From NCBI GenBank assembly GCA_023014335.1, contig JAECYW010000009.1, forward strand, positions 1,674,001 to 1,738,000: a stretch of 64,000 nucleotides of DNA, given 5' to 3'. The DNA is from Galerina marginata. Its lineage: Eukaryota > Basidiomycota > Agaricomycetes > Agaricales > Galerinaceae. Below the pieces are notes generated by a model, which saw only the letters and a program-made list of their open reading frames with translations, was not told the DNA's origin and searched no databases. The position numbers and the translations under genes are program-made. Of this stretch, positions 42,965 through 56,947 are shown piece by piece (the first letter of the stretch is position 1; the number at the start of each line of letters is the position of its first letter).

Positions 42965-44371
42965 TCAGACGTTCTGGCGGTATTCAAACGCCAGCCCGCG
43001 ATACTTAAGGCCATGTAAAGTGTTGAAGTCGTGGTGCCCCAACGCAGGTTCATCACCTACGACAACGACCTCCCTCAGATCGGTGCCAATGAACCGGTTT
43101 TCAACCATCGCGCCAAAGCATCCATTTGTCCTTCCGATGGAGTTGTCTCGGACAATAAGTTTCTCCAAATCAGGGCAGAGGTATCCTTCATGTTCGTTAT
43201 ATAAGAGGCGTTGGCAGAGATTCTCCGTGAATAAAATAGGAACTGGGGCGCTATCCCAACGTTCGAGCTGGGTGTCCAAAATGAGCTTCTCCAGTCCAGG
43301 GTTCAGCTTAAGGCATTTGATGAGCTGCCGTTCGTTGATGGCCATAGCCTTCAAGTGGAGTTTCTCGAGATTGGGAGGAATTGAAGCATACAACTGCGCA
43401 AATTTGGCGGAATCCCATTCGTCTTCATATCCGAGAGTGAGTTCTCTAAGGTTAGGAACACACAGGTATTGAAGTAACCCAAAGACTGCACCGGTGTTGT
43501 TGTTGGTCTGGAAGTCTATCGTGTCGACTTGAAGAGACAAGCGACGCAGGTTGTGATTCACAACTCTGTATGTTTCATTCGCCTGCGGGCCAGTAAGATC
43601 TGAAACGGAAAATTCCTGGACATTTTTCATTTGCATGAGGAGGTCGTGCGCCTGGGCCGCAGAGACAGGGAAACCATCGAATTCCAAGCGCGTCAAATTT
43701 CCAAAGCAAATTCCTCGAAGGCTTCGCCTGAGCCACGGGACCGTACTTGTGGAGTCGCCGATGTAAAGGTCGCAAAATCCATTGGCACTGCAGATTTCCT
43801 GTACAAGTTTATCGAGAGGCCTCAAATCTCCTACCTCTCCGACGTTCAAGAGAGCAAGACGTCTGAGGTTGTATGGTTGAGGGTGGGCAGTAATCGGCCA
43901 CGAAGTGCACTGCATCAAGTACATGAGCAAAACCGCATCGAATGCAACGGATATCCATCGGTCCAGGGAGTCGTATAGGGCCTTGATGTGGGCTTCAAGG
44001 ATGCTAGCGCGTCTGGTTTGGATAAGGGTAAGAGGACTGTAGCCTGGGGCGGCCCAATGCCATACAGAAAGTTCGATTGGCGCGTGTGGATAAATGTACC
44101 AAATATTGTCTGTCATTGTCTTGAGGTCTGGACGAACACGTTGGCCATCGGTTTGTAGGTTGATCTTCAGCACGCCATTGTCCATGAGAATTGGTTGGAT
44201 CTCCACGATTGGAGGTAATATCGGCGGTGAGGCTTCCTTCCTGGCTGTGGAACGAGTGACAGGCCTTGATGTGGTCGCAGGCCTCGGTGTAGTAGCAGGC
44301 CTCAGTGTGGTACCAGCCCATGCGATGGTAGCAGGCCGCGATGTGGGTACACCTCCGTGTCTGCTTGGCAT
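42965..44371 (-). CDS. LRR-like protein without recognisable F-box
   Basis: 468 residues, intronless. The C-terminal 350 residues resemble the leucine-rich part of agaricomycete F-box proteins (LTRLEFDGFPVSAAQAHDLL, LRRLSLQVDTIDFQ, LEKLHLKAMAINERQLIKCL, LEKLIVRDNS). The N terminus instead begins MPSRHGGVPTSRPATIAWAG with an imperfect RPATT repeat (about residues 12-40), coded by a short minisatellite near 44260-44345, followed by IELSVWHWAAPGYSPLTLI. No F-box is present, so the gene either lost it or has an unseen upstream exon. Function unknown. Confidence 0.7.
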   Translation of the reverse strand: MPSRHGGVPTSRPATIAWAGTTLRPATTPRPATTSRPVTRSTARKEASPPILPPIVEIQPILMDNGVLKINLQTDGQRVRPDLKTMTDNIWYIYPHAPIELSVWHWAAPGYSPLTLIQTRRASILEAHIKALYDSLDRWISVAFDAVLLMYLMQCTSWPITAHPQPYNLRRLALLNVGEVGDLRPLDKLVQEICSANGFCDLYIGDSTSTVPWLRRSLRGICFGNLTRLEFDGFPVSAAQAHDLLMQMKNVQEFSVSDLTGPQANETYRVVNHNLRRLSLQVDTIDFQTNNNTGAVFGLLQYLCVPNLRELTLGYEDEWDSAKFAQLYASIPPNLEKLHLKAMAINERQLIKCLKLNPGLEKLILDTQLERWDSAPVPILFTENLCQRLLYNEHEGYLCPDLEKLIVRDNSIGRTNGCFGAMVENRFIGTDLREVVVVGDEPALGHHDFNTLHGLKYRGLAFEYRQNV

Positions 44372-45232
44372 GATAAGATTGGGTCGTTGAAGGGGTTCTG
44401 ATTAAAACAAAAAATATTGATTAATACACATCCAAGGTCGGTTAAGAAGGCCAATACAGACCTGAAGTCGTAAGATTAGAAGGATGGAGTTTCCACAAGT
44501 CAAACCAGTGCGTCTTTTATAGACCCTCGGAGGGAACATGTCTAAACAATAACATAGCTGCCAGAGAACGAGTAAGCATGGCAACTCCATTTCTGTGAAG
44601 GAAAGCCATCCACCTGCGTTCCAGTACAATCCCGAGATCCCTGGCGTAGCAGAACTCGGGCCTCAAGGCAGACGGAGGAAAGGAAACCATGAGAACGGCC
44701 TAATTCTCGGATATAATGACGCGTTGTAATAGCCTTTAAGCATGACGACGATGGCAAAAGGCTGTTCCTGTCCTAAGAGAAGGACGTTCTTGACCCTTGA
44801 GAACTGAGTATGGGCGTCAATTGTAGGGGTTGTCATGCGACGGAGTCGGATGCGAACTCGAGCGCTGCAATGGCTTGTCCACGTGATCTGCAGAAAAATA
44901 AAAAGTCAACGCGTCAACAATGTCAATCCTTGTTAGCTCTTTTTCGCCTTATCCCGTATTCGTACATGGTCGCTTTTTATGACTCGACGATCACAGCACC
45001 GTGGATGTGATGATAAGACAAGAAGCACTCCCACACTTGAAAGCCTCACTCTGTCAATCAGTTGGAACAAAAACAATAAGGCTTACTGCTGCAGCAGCTT
45101 TAACTGCGCATACGTCTCGTCAGGACGACGGACAGTTATGCAGAATCAGTATGGCTAACCGAGACCTGGGTGCTGAATAAAAACTTTTTTTGTGTACAAG
45201 AAAAAGCCATGACAAGTCAGTACTTTGTTAGA
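44372..45232. other. Intergenic region before MRE11 3' end
   Basis: About 860 bases, no convincing gene. A CACGTG palindrome lies near 44879-44884. Confidence 0.45.
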
Positions 45233-48209
45233 TTAGTCGTCGTCGTCGTCTTCATCGTCAACCTTTCAATGCCGAGTCAGTAATCTGTGGCGTCCATGAA
45301 ACGAAAAGGCTCACTATCATCTTGCCTCTCGCCTTGGTCGCCGCAGCCCTTGAAGATCTCCCAGCAGGCGCAAACGTTAGCGCGGCCTGCGTTTGTTTCG
45401 GAGCAGGAGTGGCTTTCTTCTTTGCAGGTGCCTTTTTCGGGGCAGGTTGGCTGATAAAAATTGAGAAGGAGTGGCGTGGCATTCGTCAGCAGAATACCCA
45501 AAGCACCGAATAGAAGGGCAATCCTCACCTCAGGACCGCCGCTCGATTAGTACGTTTAACAGGCTTCGGCGCTTCCTCTTCCTCCTCGTCGTCATCATCA
45601 TCGTCCAGTTCGATGACCTCGTCAGAGTCACTCTTCGAAAACCAATAACAATGAACCTCAAAAAAAAATAAGGCTTATTGAAAGTCTTACCTGCGCTTTC
45701 TTTCCTTTGCCTTTAGCAGGCGCCTTCTTCGCAGGAGCTTTCGCAGGAGCCTTTGCCTTCGCTTTGGTGGTCGCCGCGGCTTTCTTTTTCGGAGGCGGCG
45801 GAGCCTCATCCGAGACAACCTCTTCGAAATCGGACATAACCCCCAGGTCTACATCCATAGCCATTGAATCCTCAGATCCCTCATCAGAATCTTTGGCCTT
45901 TGCCTTTCCCTGACGGCGAAAGAACCTTAAGTATCAGTACTGAATCAGGAGAAAGAGTGTAAACAAACCTTGGCTTTCAATGACTTTGCAGCCTTGGCGT
46001 TCTCCTGGTATTCTTGGTCTTGTTGCTCCTTTGCCTTCGCTAACTGTTGCAGAAAATCATCATTACAATCAGAGTTAAATGTGGGTAAAAATGGTAAGAA
46101 CACACCATGTCTTCCAACTCGCCTTCATCCACCTCAACGTCCTCGGTAGGTTGTACATTCTTCATCAGCATCTTCAACGCCTTGGTGACATGACTATCAT
46201 CATATGCAAATTCAGACCCTTATTCACGAACCAAAAACCAAGAAAAACCCACGCCTGAATCGCATGTGTATCATCCTTCTCTACGAACATTTGGATGGCA
46301 TCCGACATCCCGCCCTCGCCTAACAGCTGCAGCTCTTGCGCTGCCAGATACTCCTTGACCAATGTCCCGACTCGGACCTTCGCCAGTTTCTCAGAGATGC
46401 TGAGGTTGGGGTCGTCGATGCTCAGCTCGGGCTGGTCGATGGCAACCTTGGCTGAGCGTGACGCAGCTTTTTTGGAGCGGTGGAAGACAAGCAGGTCTCG
46501 AGGGTTGGCGATGCGTCCTTGGAACTCTTGCCCGAAACGGATAGGGTTGGACGTTTCTGTCACTCCAGTGGTGTCGACCTAGCAGGAGGGGCGTATAGTC
46601 GATGCAACACATAACTGAATGAGTACCGACCTTAAGACGGACGAGAGGAAGCATCCTTGGAAGCTCAGGCTCGCCTTCTTCTACTGCTTTCGCGTTTCTT
46701 TCGTCCCATATTTGGTTTGCCTGTTCTATCAAGACATTTACCTAATAATGATAAGTCATGAAAAGACTCGGATTGAACAGGTGTTCGCCAACACCTACCT
46801 TTGCCTTCAGGAATTTTGTGATTTCCATCTGATCATTGAGGTCAAGGTTTTCCTCTTCTGCAATCTCGTTTAAAACAATCTCTTCAATCACGAATGGACG
46901 AACAGTCCGCAGGGGGATAGGCGTCAATTGGAACTCTTTGCCCTGGATCTGCAGCAATGCCACATGCCTGCGGTCTTTATGAGTATTCTGCAAATGGGAA
47001 GTAGAAGGTGGACCAACTTTTCAATAGCTTCACCGTCCGCTAGGGAAGTAGCGACTGATGACCCAGGCTGCGTGATATAATAGTTCTTTCCAGCAACAGG
47101 CTCAGGAATAATCCGACAGTCATGTTCGTGTCCCCAAACCACTAAGTCGACGCTGTCATCGAACATGCCTTCTGGAACAAACTCTTGTGGGCCATGCTTG
47201 ACTCTAAGAGACTGTTACCGATATCCTCGACCATGAGATTGGGTAGACGCACCTGTTTTGATGCAGCAATAACATGTTGAACCATTGATCCTTGTCCCGT
47301 GGCATGAACATGCGCACACGGTTGCTACGAAGCTCGAAATGCATTCTTTGGTCTTTCACATTGCCGATACCATACAGCCCAAGTTGAGTATTTCCCTTCC
47401 GAAGAAGGACGGGTCTAACTGCAATTCCAGTGGTGGGTGCGTCGGCGTCTGAAAGAGGGAGGTCGATCTTTCCCATATAGTTGACGAGACCAGTCACGGA
47501 TAAAATATCGAGTGCGCAGAGTGCGCCTTCCTATGGAAAAAATGTAACAATCCATTGGCATTGACGAGCATTGTCAACAGGCACTGACCGCTCCAGCTCC
47601 TTGAGGATCATCGTGGTTACCGTGTATTGAAAAGACGGGTATGGCAACGTTTAAATTCGGGTCTTCGTAGTTGACGGCCGGGAAGCTGTAATAATTTGAG
47701 GGAATTGAAGCAAAAGAGAGGGGAATACCACATACGAAAAACCTTCGGCTTTTCCTTCCAAAGGATCGCTCAAAAGCTCAATCTGAACAGGTTTGTTTCC
47801 CAATGTAAATTCTCGCAGCAATGCAGTGACTTTGTAAAGACAGTCCCTTGAGGGCTTGTTCTCGTGAAAGAGGTCTCCAGCAAGAAGGACGAAGTCGACC
47901 TGTTTGTGATGGTTTGAATTGTATCTGAAAAGGTAGGTGTTGAAAGACTCACCTCGTTCTTAACAGCCAACTGTAAAATCTCTTTGAAGGTGTTGATTGA
48001 ATCTTGACCTCTTATTGGGTCGCGTTCCATATAGCCAATATGGTTGTCGGTGGCGAGCATTATTCGTATCGTATCATCGGGGTCTTACGAACGTGTCTAG
48101 TCAGTCACAATGAAGATTCTCAAGCAATAGAATTTTAGCAACACTTACAAGCCGTCTGTATTGCATTCGTCGGCGGTGGGGGCGTTCTTTCGCCTTGGGA
48201 TTGGGACAT
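45233..48209 (-). CDS. MRE11: Double-strand break repair nuclease MRE11
   Basis: Nuclease subunit of the Mre11-Rad50-Nbs1 complex that senses and trims DNA breaks in the nucleus. The spliced protein of about 720 residues starts [20 protein letters not shown] and holds the phosphoesterase motifs in order: [46 protein letters not shown], and [16 protein letters not shown]. The capping domain follows, with [12 protein letters not shown] and [11 protein letters not shown]. From about residue 540 the tail is charged, with AT-hook-like Lys/Ala/Pro runs ([17 protein letters not shown]), a poly-acidic stretch, and a second basic run before the end VDDEDDDDD. Some 14 introns of about 50-60 bases interrupt the gene. 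The catalytic His and Asp residues are all present. Confidence 0.96.
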
Positions 48210-49368
48210 GGTGGTTGAGCTGGTGCGAGGGGTGGGAGTTCGAGTCAAGACGCGACGCGTACCGGCTATCAGATCATTCCTCGGCTTTCTCCGGACCATT
48301 GACAATTTTGATTTTGATCCGTTCCTCCAATCTCGTCCGGGAGCAAGAAGAGAGACTCGGCGCTGCATCTTATCTGACGCCAACGTCGCATATTTAGCGT
48401 ATGACTGGGATGCGTTGAACTTCATTCACTCCGCCAGTATCACCATCATGGCTTTTCGATTTTGGTCCCATCGTAACAGGCTACTTGCAGGCTACAGCCA
48501 AGGTCGAAGAACGGGCTTCGGCTGAAGTCACTCGCTCTTCTCTACGTCGGGATCAAGAGGTGCACAAATCGCTATTCGTCAACTCGTCCGATCCATCAGC
48601 TTAAATGGTTGTACTGTCGTTCAGTAATGTTTTATACCTCATTGTAGGCACTTCAAGCTAGTAAGACAGAATTATTTATACGTGAATTAACCGTCTCAAA
48701 TATTGGGGTCCCAGTAATCTTCTGTTGTTTTATGTTGCTTGTCAACTCTGGAGGTGACCATGCTCACTGGAAATCGGACAATTAGTCCATCTTCTATTCA
48801 AGATATTCATTTCCTGACATGTCTGGGAGCACAACAAGCCGCGTGAGGATGAGGTCTCTCATACTGTAGCAAATTTTGGCTGATGATCAGGGGCCTTCTT
48901 TAAGTAATTAGTTTGAAGGGGCCACGGCCAATATAGACACCAGTGTTCACCTGTTCGGATAGAAAAAGCCTTGTCAATGGTAATTCGTATGATATATTGC
49001 AGATTCCTCACTAGCCCCTGTAGATTCTGCACTTAGACTACGAGTTCTTGGAACCGTCGTAATATGCCGCAATAAACCTATAGATTTCAAGTATTATATC
49101 CGGATTACTTGTAGCATTCGTATGCACTGGAGATGACAGTTACAGTCAAAAGACGAAGCGACGCGGACGTCCCTGGATCGGCTATCAAAATAAAAGTCCG
49201 CGAACGACATTAAATTCCCACGGAGGTCACCACCAACCGCACTCCCAACAGTGCTGTGCCTTGATCGTTTTTGTATCCGCTGGCTTTAATTTTCCTCCTT
49301 ATACCTATACCACCATTGCCCTGCTATCACGCCGTCTTTCCAGTCGCTCTTTATACCGGTCGTCACCT
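48210..49368. other. Intergenic region upstream of two divergent genes
   Basis: About 1.16 kb between the divergent starts of MRE11 and the GDP-fucose transporter. No gene is seen; the right end is the pyrimidine-rich promoter/5' UTR of the transporter. Confidence 0.5.
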
Positions 49369-50790
49369 ATGGCACCTCAAAATGCACCTGGAAAGCCCGC
49401 TTCGCCGATGCTCGTGGTAAGCTCGCCAATACATATCGTCCGACTCGTCGTATCTCTCATTCAAAGTTACCTAGACCGGCGTTGTCTGTTTTTATCTCGT
49501 GGCAGCACTAGCGGTGAGCAACGTCCTACATCTAGTGTAATTTTTGTGCTCATAAAGCCGCGCTTTCTTCAGATGGTCATGGCGTATGTCCCCTAACTCG
49601 TCGTGGGTAATCACTGATCTTACCGCGCTTAACAGCAATAAATGGGTGCTGAACACGACTACAACGCCGTTGTTTTTCCTATGGGCCCAGCTGGCTATTG
49701 CTGTGATCCTCTTCGTGATCTCAGATGCAATGCGCTTGCTGCCTGACAGGCTCACATTCGACCTCGCAACTTGCAAAGGGCTCGTTCCCATGGTGGGCTT
49801 GAACATCCTTGGCCTCAGGTTCGCCCTTCTATAACAACTCCCTAACTAAAAAGCAGGCAAGTTAACAAGTCCCACAGCTTCAGCAATTATACCCTCAAAT
49901 ACGTGGATGCCTCCTTCTACCAGGTCGCGCGTGGTATGGTGCTCCCATTCACCGTCTGCACCTCCTTCGTCTTTCTCCACTCCCGCCCATCCCTGCGTAT
50001 CCTCCTCTGCTGCGCACTCGTTACCATGGGCTTCTTCGTTGGTGTCTTCCTTGATGGCACCGCACTCTCTTGGACTGGTGTTGGCTTCGGCGTCGCTAGT
50101 TCTGCGATCACCGCAAGTCATTCAGTCGTGATCAAACAAAGCCTTGACATCGTCGGCGGAAGCACCCTTGCCCTCTCATGGTATACCAACCTCCTCAGCG
50201 CCATTATCCTCGCGCCTCTGCTTCTCCTCGCCGGCGAAGGAACGGACGTCGTCAAACTGCTCTTTGGCGTCAACGAGCTGCTCACTCCAGCAGATACTAT
50301 GTCGCCGCTTGCTACTTTCCTTTGGGGGTCATTAATTACGGTACATGATTAATTCATCGCGATAAGTCACTTCTAACCCACAATATACTAGGGTGTTATG
50401 GGCTTCATGATGAGCATCGCCAGTCTGCTGTCCATCAAAGTTACTTCACCGATCACACATATGGTGTCCTCCGCCGTGCGCGGGGTGGCAGCCTCGCTCC
50501 TCGGAATGTGGATCTTCCATGATATCATCACGAGGTGCGTGTTATACTACTCCCAACGTCCTCCCCCGTTCTCCTGCCTATCTCGTGTTCTTACTGATAA
50601 CTTATCCTGTCACAGCGGACGGGCTTCTTCGATCGCGATTATTCTCTTCGGCTCGATCCTGTATACCTGGGTGAAGCACCTAGAAGGCCAAGCAAATTCC
50701 GGTGCCGCGTCGCCCAAACGCGGCTCGTATGAACGCGTGAAGATGGATGACATCGAGGCTGGCGAGAAAGACGCGAAAGCCAAGCCATAA
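49369..50790 (+). CDS. GDP-fucose transporter (SLC35C1-like)
   Basis: Golgi antiporter of the nucleotide-sugar/triose-phosphate family that exchanges GDP-fucose for GMP. About 350 residues with roughly ten membrane segments. Exons: 49369-49416, 49475-49513, 49573-49583 (only 11 bases) and 49636 onward, with further introns after NILGLS, before GVMGFM and before SGRASS. Spliced, the start reads MLVTGVVCFYLVAALAMVMA then NKWVLNTTTTPLFFLWAQLA; later VARGMVLPFTVCTSFVFLHS, SVVIKQSLDIVGGSTLALSW and MSIASLLSIKVTSPITHMVS match GDP-fucose carriers. The cytosolic tail is polar. The neighbouring GDP-fucose biosynthesis genes favour fucose over another sugar. Without that context a GDP-mannose or related carrier would be a fair alternative. 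Confidence 0.87.
49573..49583 (+). other. 11-base micro-exon of the transporter gene
   Basis: The bases ATGGTCATGGC lie between an AG (ending 49572) and a GT (49584) and supply the residues MVMA needed to link LVAALA with NKWVLN. Without this exon the frame is lost. Confidence 0.75.
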
Positions 50791-51070
50791 ACATAGACGA
50801 TCGTTACCCAACCATGCAGAGTTTGTGTTTTACATGTAATTGTAGTATTTCACCACATGTAGACTCGGACAATGCACCCATACATAGACGTTAGATATGA
50901 ATACGAATACTTGACAGCTGTATAATCGGTGATAGTCGCAATCTTATTACTGGAATAGAATGATGTTGGTGCACATAAATGATGATTGAGTCCGAAGTGA
51001 CATCTCTGTGATACATTATCTATATATTAACTTGTCTTACACACCACCAGCGAAAGAATCACTAGATTTA

Positions 51071-52393
51071 TTACCGTCCATTAGTCTGGGGCTGGCTCAT
51101 CCCACGCCCCGATCTCTCTAAATTGCCATCTTGGAGCTCATATGCGGGGTGATAGCGGGGTGACTTGGCTCCAGGAGTAACAGTATTAACAAAAAGCGGG
51201 GTACTTTGCCGTCTTGCACCGTCTGTGATTGAGGAAGGCAGAGAGCCATTCGGTCTTGTATGGGTGTTAGTCATTAACGACGAGAGGACGTCTGTGGCCG
51301 AAAGCGACAGGTCCTCTTCTAACTGTGGTTCGCTGTGGGTACCTGACATGACCTGGGAGAGGGTCGTTGATGGAGTGAGAATCGACGAGGCTGTCAGCGG
51401 TGTCTCTGCTTCTGCTGACGGCGATGCACAAATAAGGAGCGCGGGGTTGGGGAAGGTGTTAAATGTCGACCCCAGTGAGGTATACCTGGAAGGAAATTTT
51501 CAGCAAAAGTAGACCAGTGTAAAATGAAGTTAACAAACCCTTCATCGTATAGACAGCAGTAAGGGACGTCTAGGCGCCGTAAGAACGACCAAACCTCAGT
51601 ATAAGACCAGTTGATAATAGGGTTGACGCGTTCAAAGACTGGCCAGCCCGCGTCTGTCATATTCCGGTAAGACAATTTGGCTATAAGTTAAAAGTTAGCC
51701 TCTACTCGCCAGCTTATTCGAATTTACTTACCACCATGGGGGTCGGTCCTGCGGGTGCCTATCAATATGGCAGTGATATGCGGAAACTGCTCCTTGTATG
51801 TCGCGAGCGCCTCACGCATGCCTTCGCCTCCCTTGGACTTGCCGACAGCCTTTGAGTGGGTCACGTAATCTGAGCTATTTGCGGACGGCGCAGGAGTGAC
51901 GATGCTCTCCACTTGCGGAGCATCAGGTCTACACGAGAATAAGTCGAGGTTGTACAACAACGCTGCCTCGTCGATGAAATCCTCTAAAGATTTGAAAGGT
52001 GACGGAACGGGGATGTAGATCGCATGGATGGACTTCATCGTTTCTGAATTTTTGAGCCGGCGCGCTAATGCGCCTGCGTAGAGATGGAGTAAAACGGTGC
52101 CTAGCGATATATGGTTAAAATGAAGGTTGGACAATTGAAAGAGAACTTGGTATGTGAGGCGCACTCACAATCTTTGCCCCCGTTGAAGCTCAAAGCGACA
52201 TTATCCGGCCTTCGAATACCGTTACATCATCGCAGGTCAACATTGTTTTTGATTGTAGGACCCACCCATGGGTGTCCAAGCACTCGTCGATAACCCCCAA
52301 CGCCTCCTTCACCGCCTGCGCAAGCGGGTCCGAGCTGTTTGCGAGCGCGTAGACATCGTTAGCTATTTTTCTGCAATCCATGCGTGGGTGCAT
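51071..52393 (-). CDS. FAD1: FAD synthase (FMN adenylyltransferase)
   Basis: Adenylates FMN to FAD in the cytosol, the last step of flavin coenzyme synthesis; PAPS-reductase-like fold. Start MHPRMDCRKIANDVYALANS at 52393. After an intron beginning GTGGGT the frame continues GPDNVALSFNGGKDCTVLLH (SFNGGKD is the ATP-binding loop), then IHAIYIPVPSPFKSLEDFID, ITAILIGTRRTDP, MTDAGWPVFERVNPIINWSY and CLYDEG plus YTSLGSTFNTFPNPAL. The C-terminal signature YHPAYELQDGNLERSGRG is also present, but about 95 low-complexity Ser/Thr residues separate it from FPNPAL, an insertion not usual in yeast Fad1. Some four introns. It runs opposite to the flanking fucose genes and shares a divergent spacer of about 530 bases with GDP-L-fucose synthase. 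Confidence 0.94.
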
Positions 52394-54395
<2,002 letters not shown>

Positions 54396-55064
54396 GTTGA
54401 TACGAATCCCATCATATAGGAAACCAAGTGACCAGGTTCACTCAACACGCGGTCTTATGTCCGTCATCTGAAATCAGCGCAGCCTGCTGTTCCAGGTAAT
54501 TGTCCACAATGGTCTGTAAACCCATGAATCGGTCGTTGGAAGCCCTGCCTGTCGTTGTCTTTCTTTTTCTAGATTACCCATGCTTTCCGTTTCCGCTAAA
54601 TTTCGAAACCTCGTCATTGATTAAAGATGTTACTTCATGTTGAGTATTAAATATCATAATTATGTTGGTGCCTCCCCCAACCCCAGACTGGCCATCACTG
54701 TATCAAGGTGAGGCAGCGTGTGCACCCTCAATACCACGAGGACTAGACAATGCCTGGCCGTCGTCGAAATGGTGCTTTGAGGTAAGGCAATCATAATAAA
54801 ATTAACTCCAATCCCAATCGGATGGGAAGCGCAGCGACACCTGCTCTACAAAGAAAGAAATTGTTAAACGCTGGTCTGGCGTAGTGATCGCGGCTAGATC
54901 AAGCAGTAAAAATGCCGAGCCAAACGGGGATGTAGTTAATGTCAGATAAATCGGGAACAGATAACGGGACCGTATTTCCTGACCATCGCGACTTGCGGGG
55001 TTTGTTTTGCTAACCCATCCGTATAAATTACATTTTATTACCATTCTCTTGATCCACAACAACC
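54396..55064. other. Spacer between GDP-L-fucose synthase and GMD
   Basis: About 670 bases without a gene. Near the right end TATAAA (55022-55027) lies about 40 bases before the GMD start and is a likely TATA box. Confidence 0.55.
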
Positions 55065-56552
<1,488 letters not shown>

Positions 56553-56947
56553 GGGGAAAAGTGATCAGCACACATTTCTGATCGAGATGTATTCTACTTC
56601 ATAGACATGGACAAGTTCTCTTCTCTTCAGATTCATGTTAATGATGGACAGGGGTTCAGGAGGACACTATTAGAGGTAATCTATTGGCGAGGTCACTAGG
56701 ACTGGTGTACATGTCTACCCATAAATAGGATAAGATTGTGCGTACACACTCTTGCGGTAGTACCATGGTAAACATTCGTTGACAAAGCGTTTGTACTCGA
56801 GTATATTAGAGTTCTATCCAAAGAGCCCAAGGATTGGAAATTATCCGTGAAGGTGGCATATTTTTGATCCGGCTCCCAGCTTCCCCCTGAGGAGATTCTT
56901 CAACTTTGACCACAACCATCACCACATACTGCACCTGAGGCCTGAGG
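56553..56947. other. Spacer downstream of GMD
   Basis: About 395 bases, 3' end of GMD and promoter of the next F-box gene. Nothing else seen. Confidence 0.5.
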
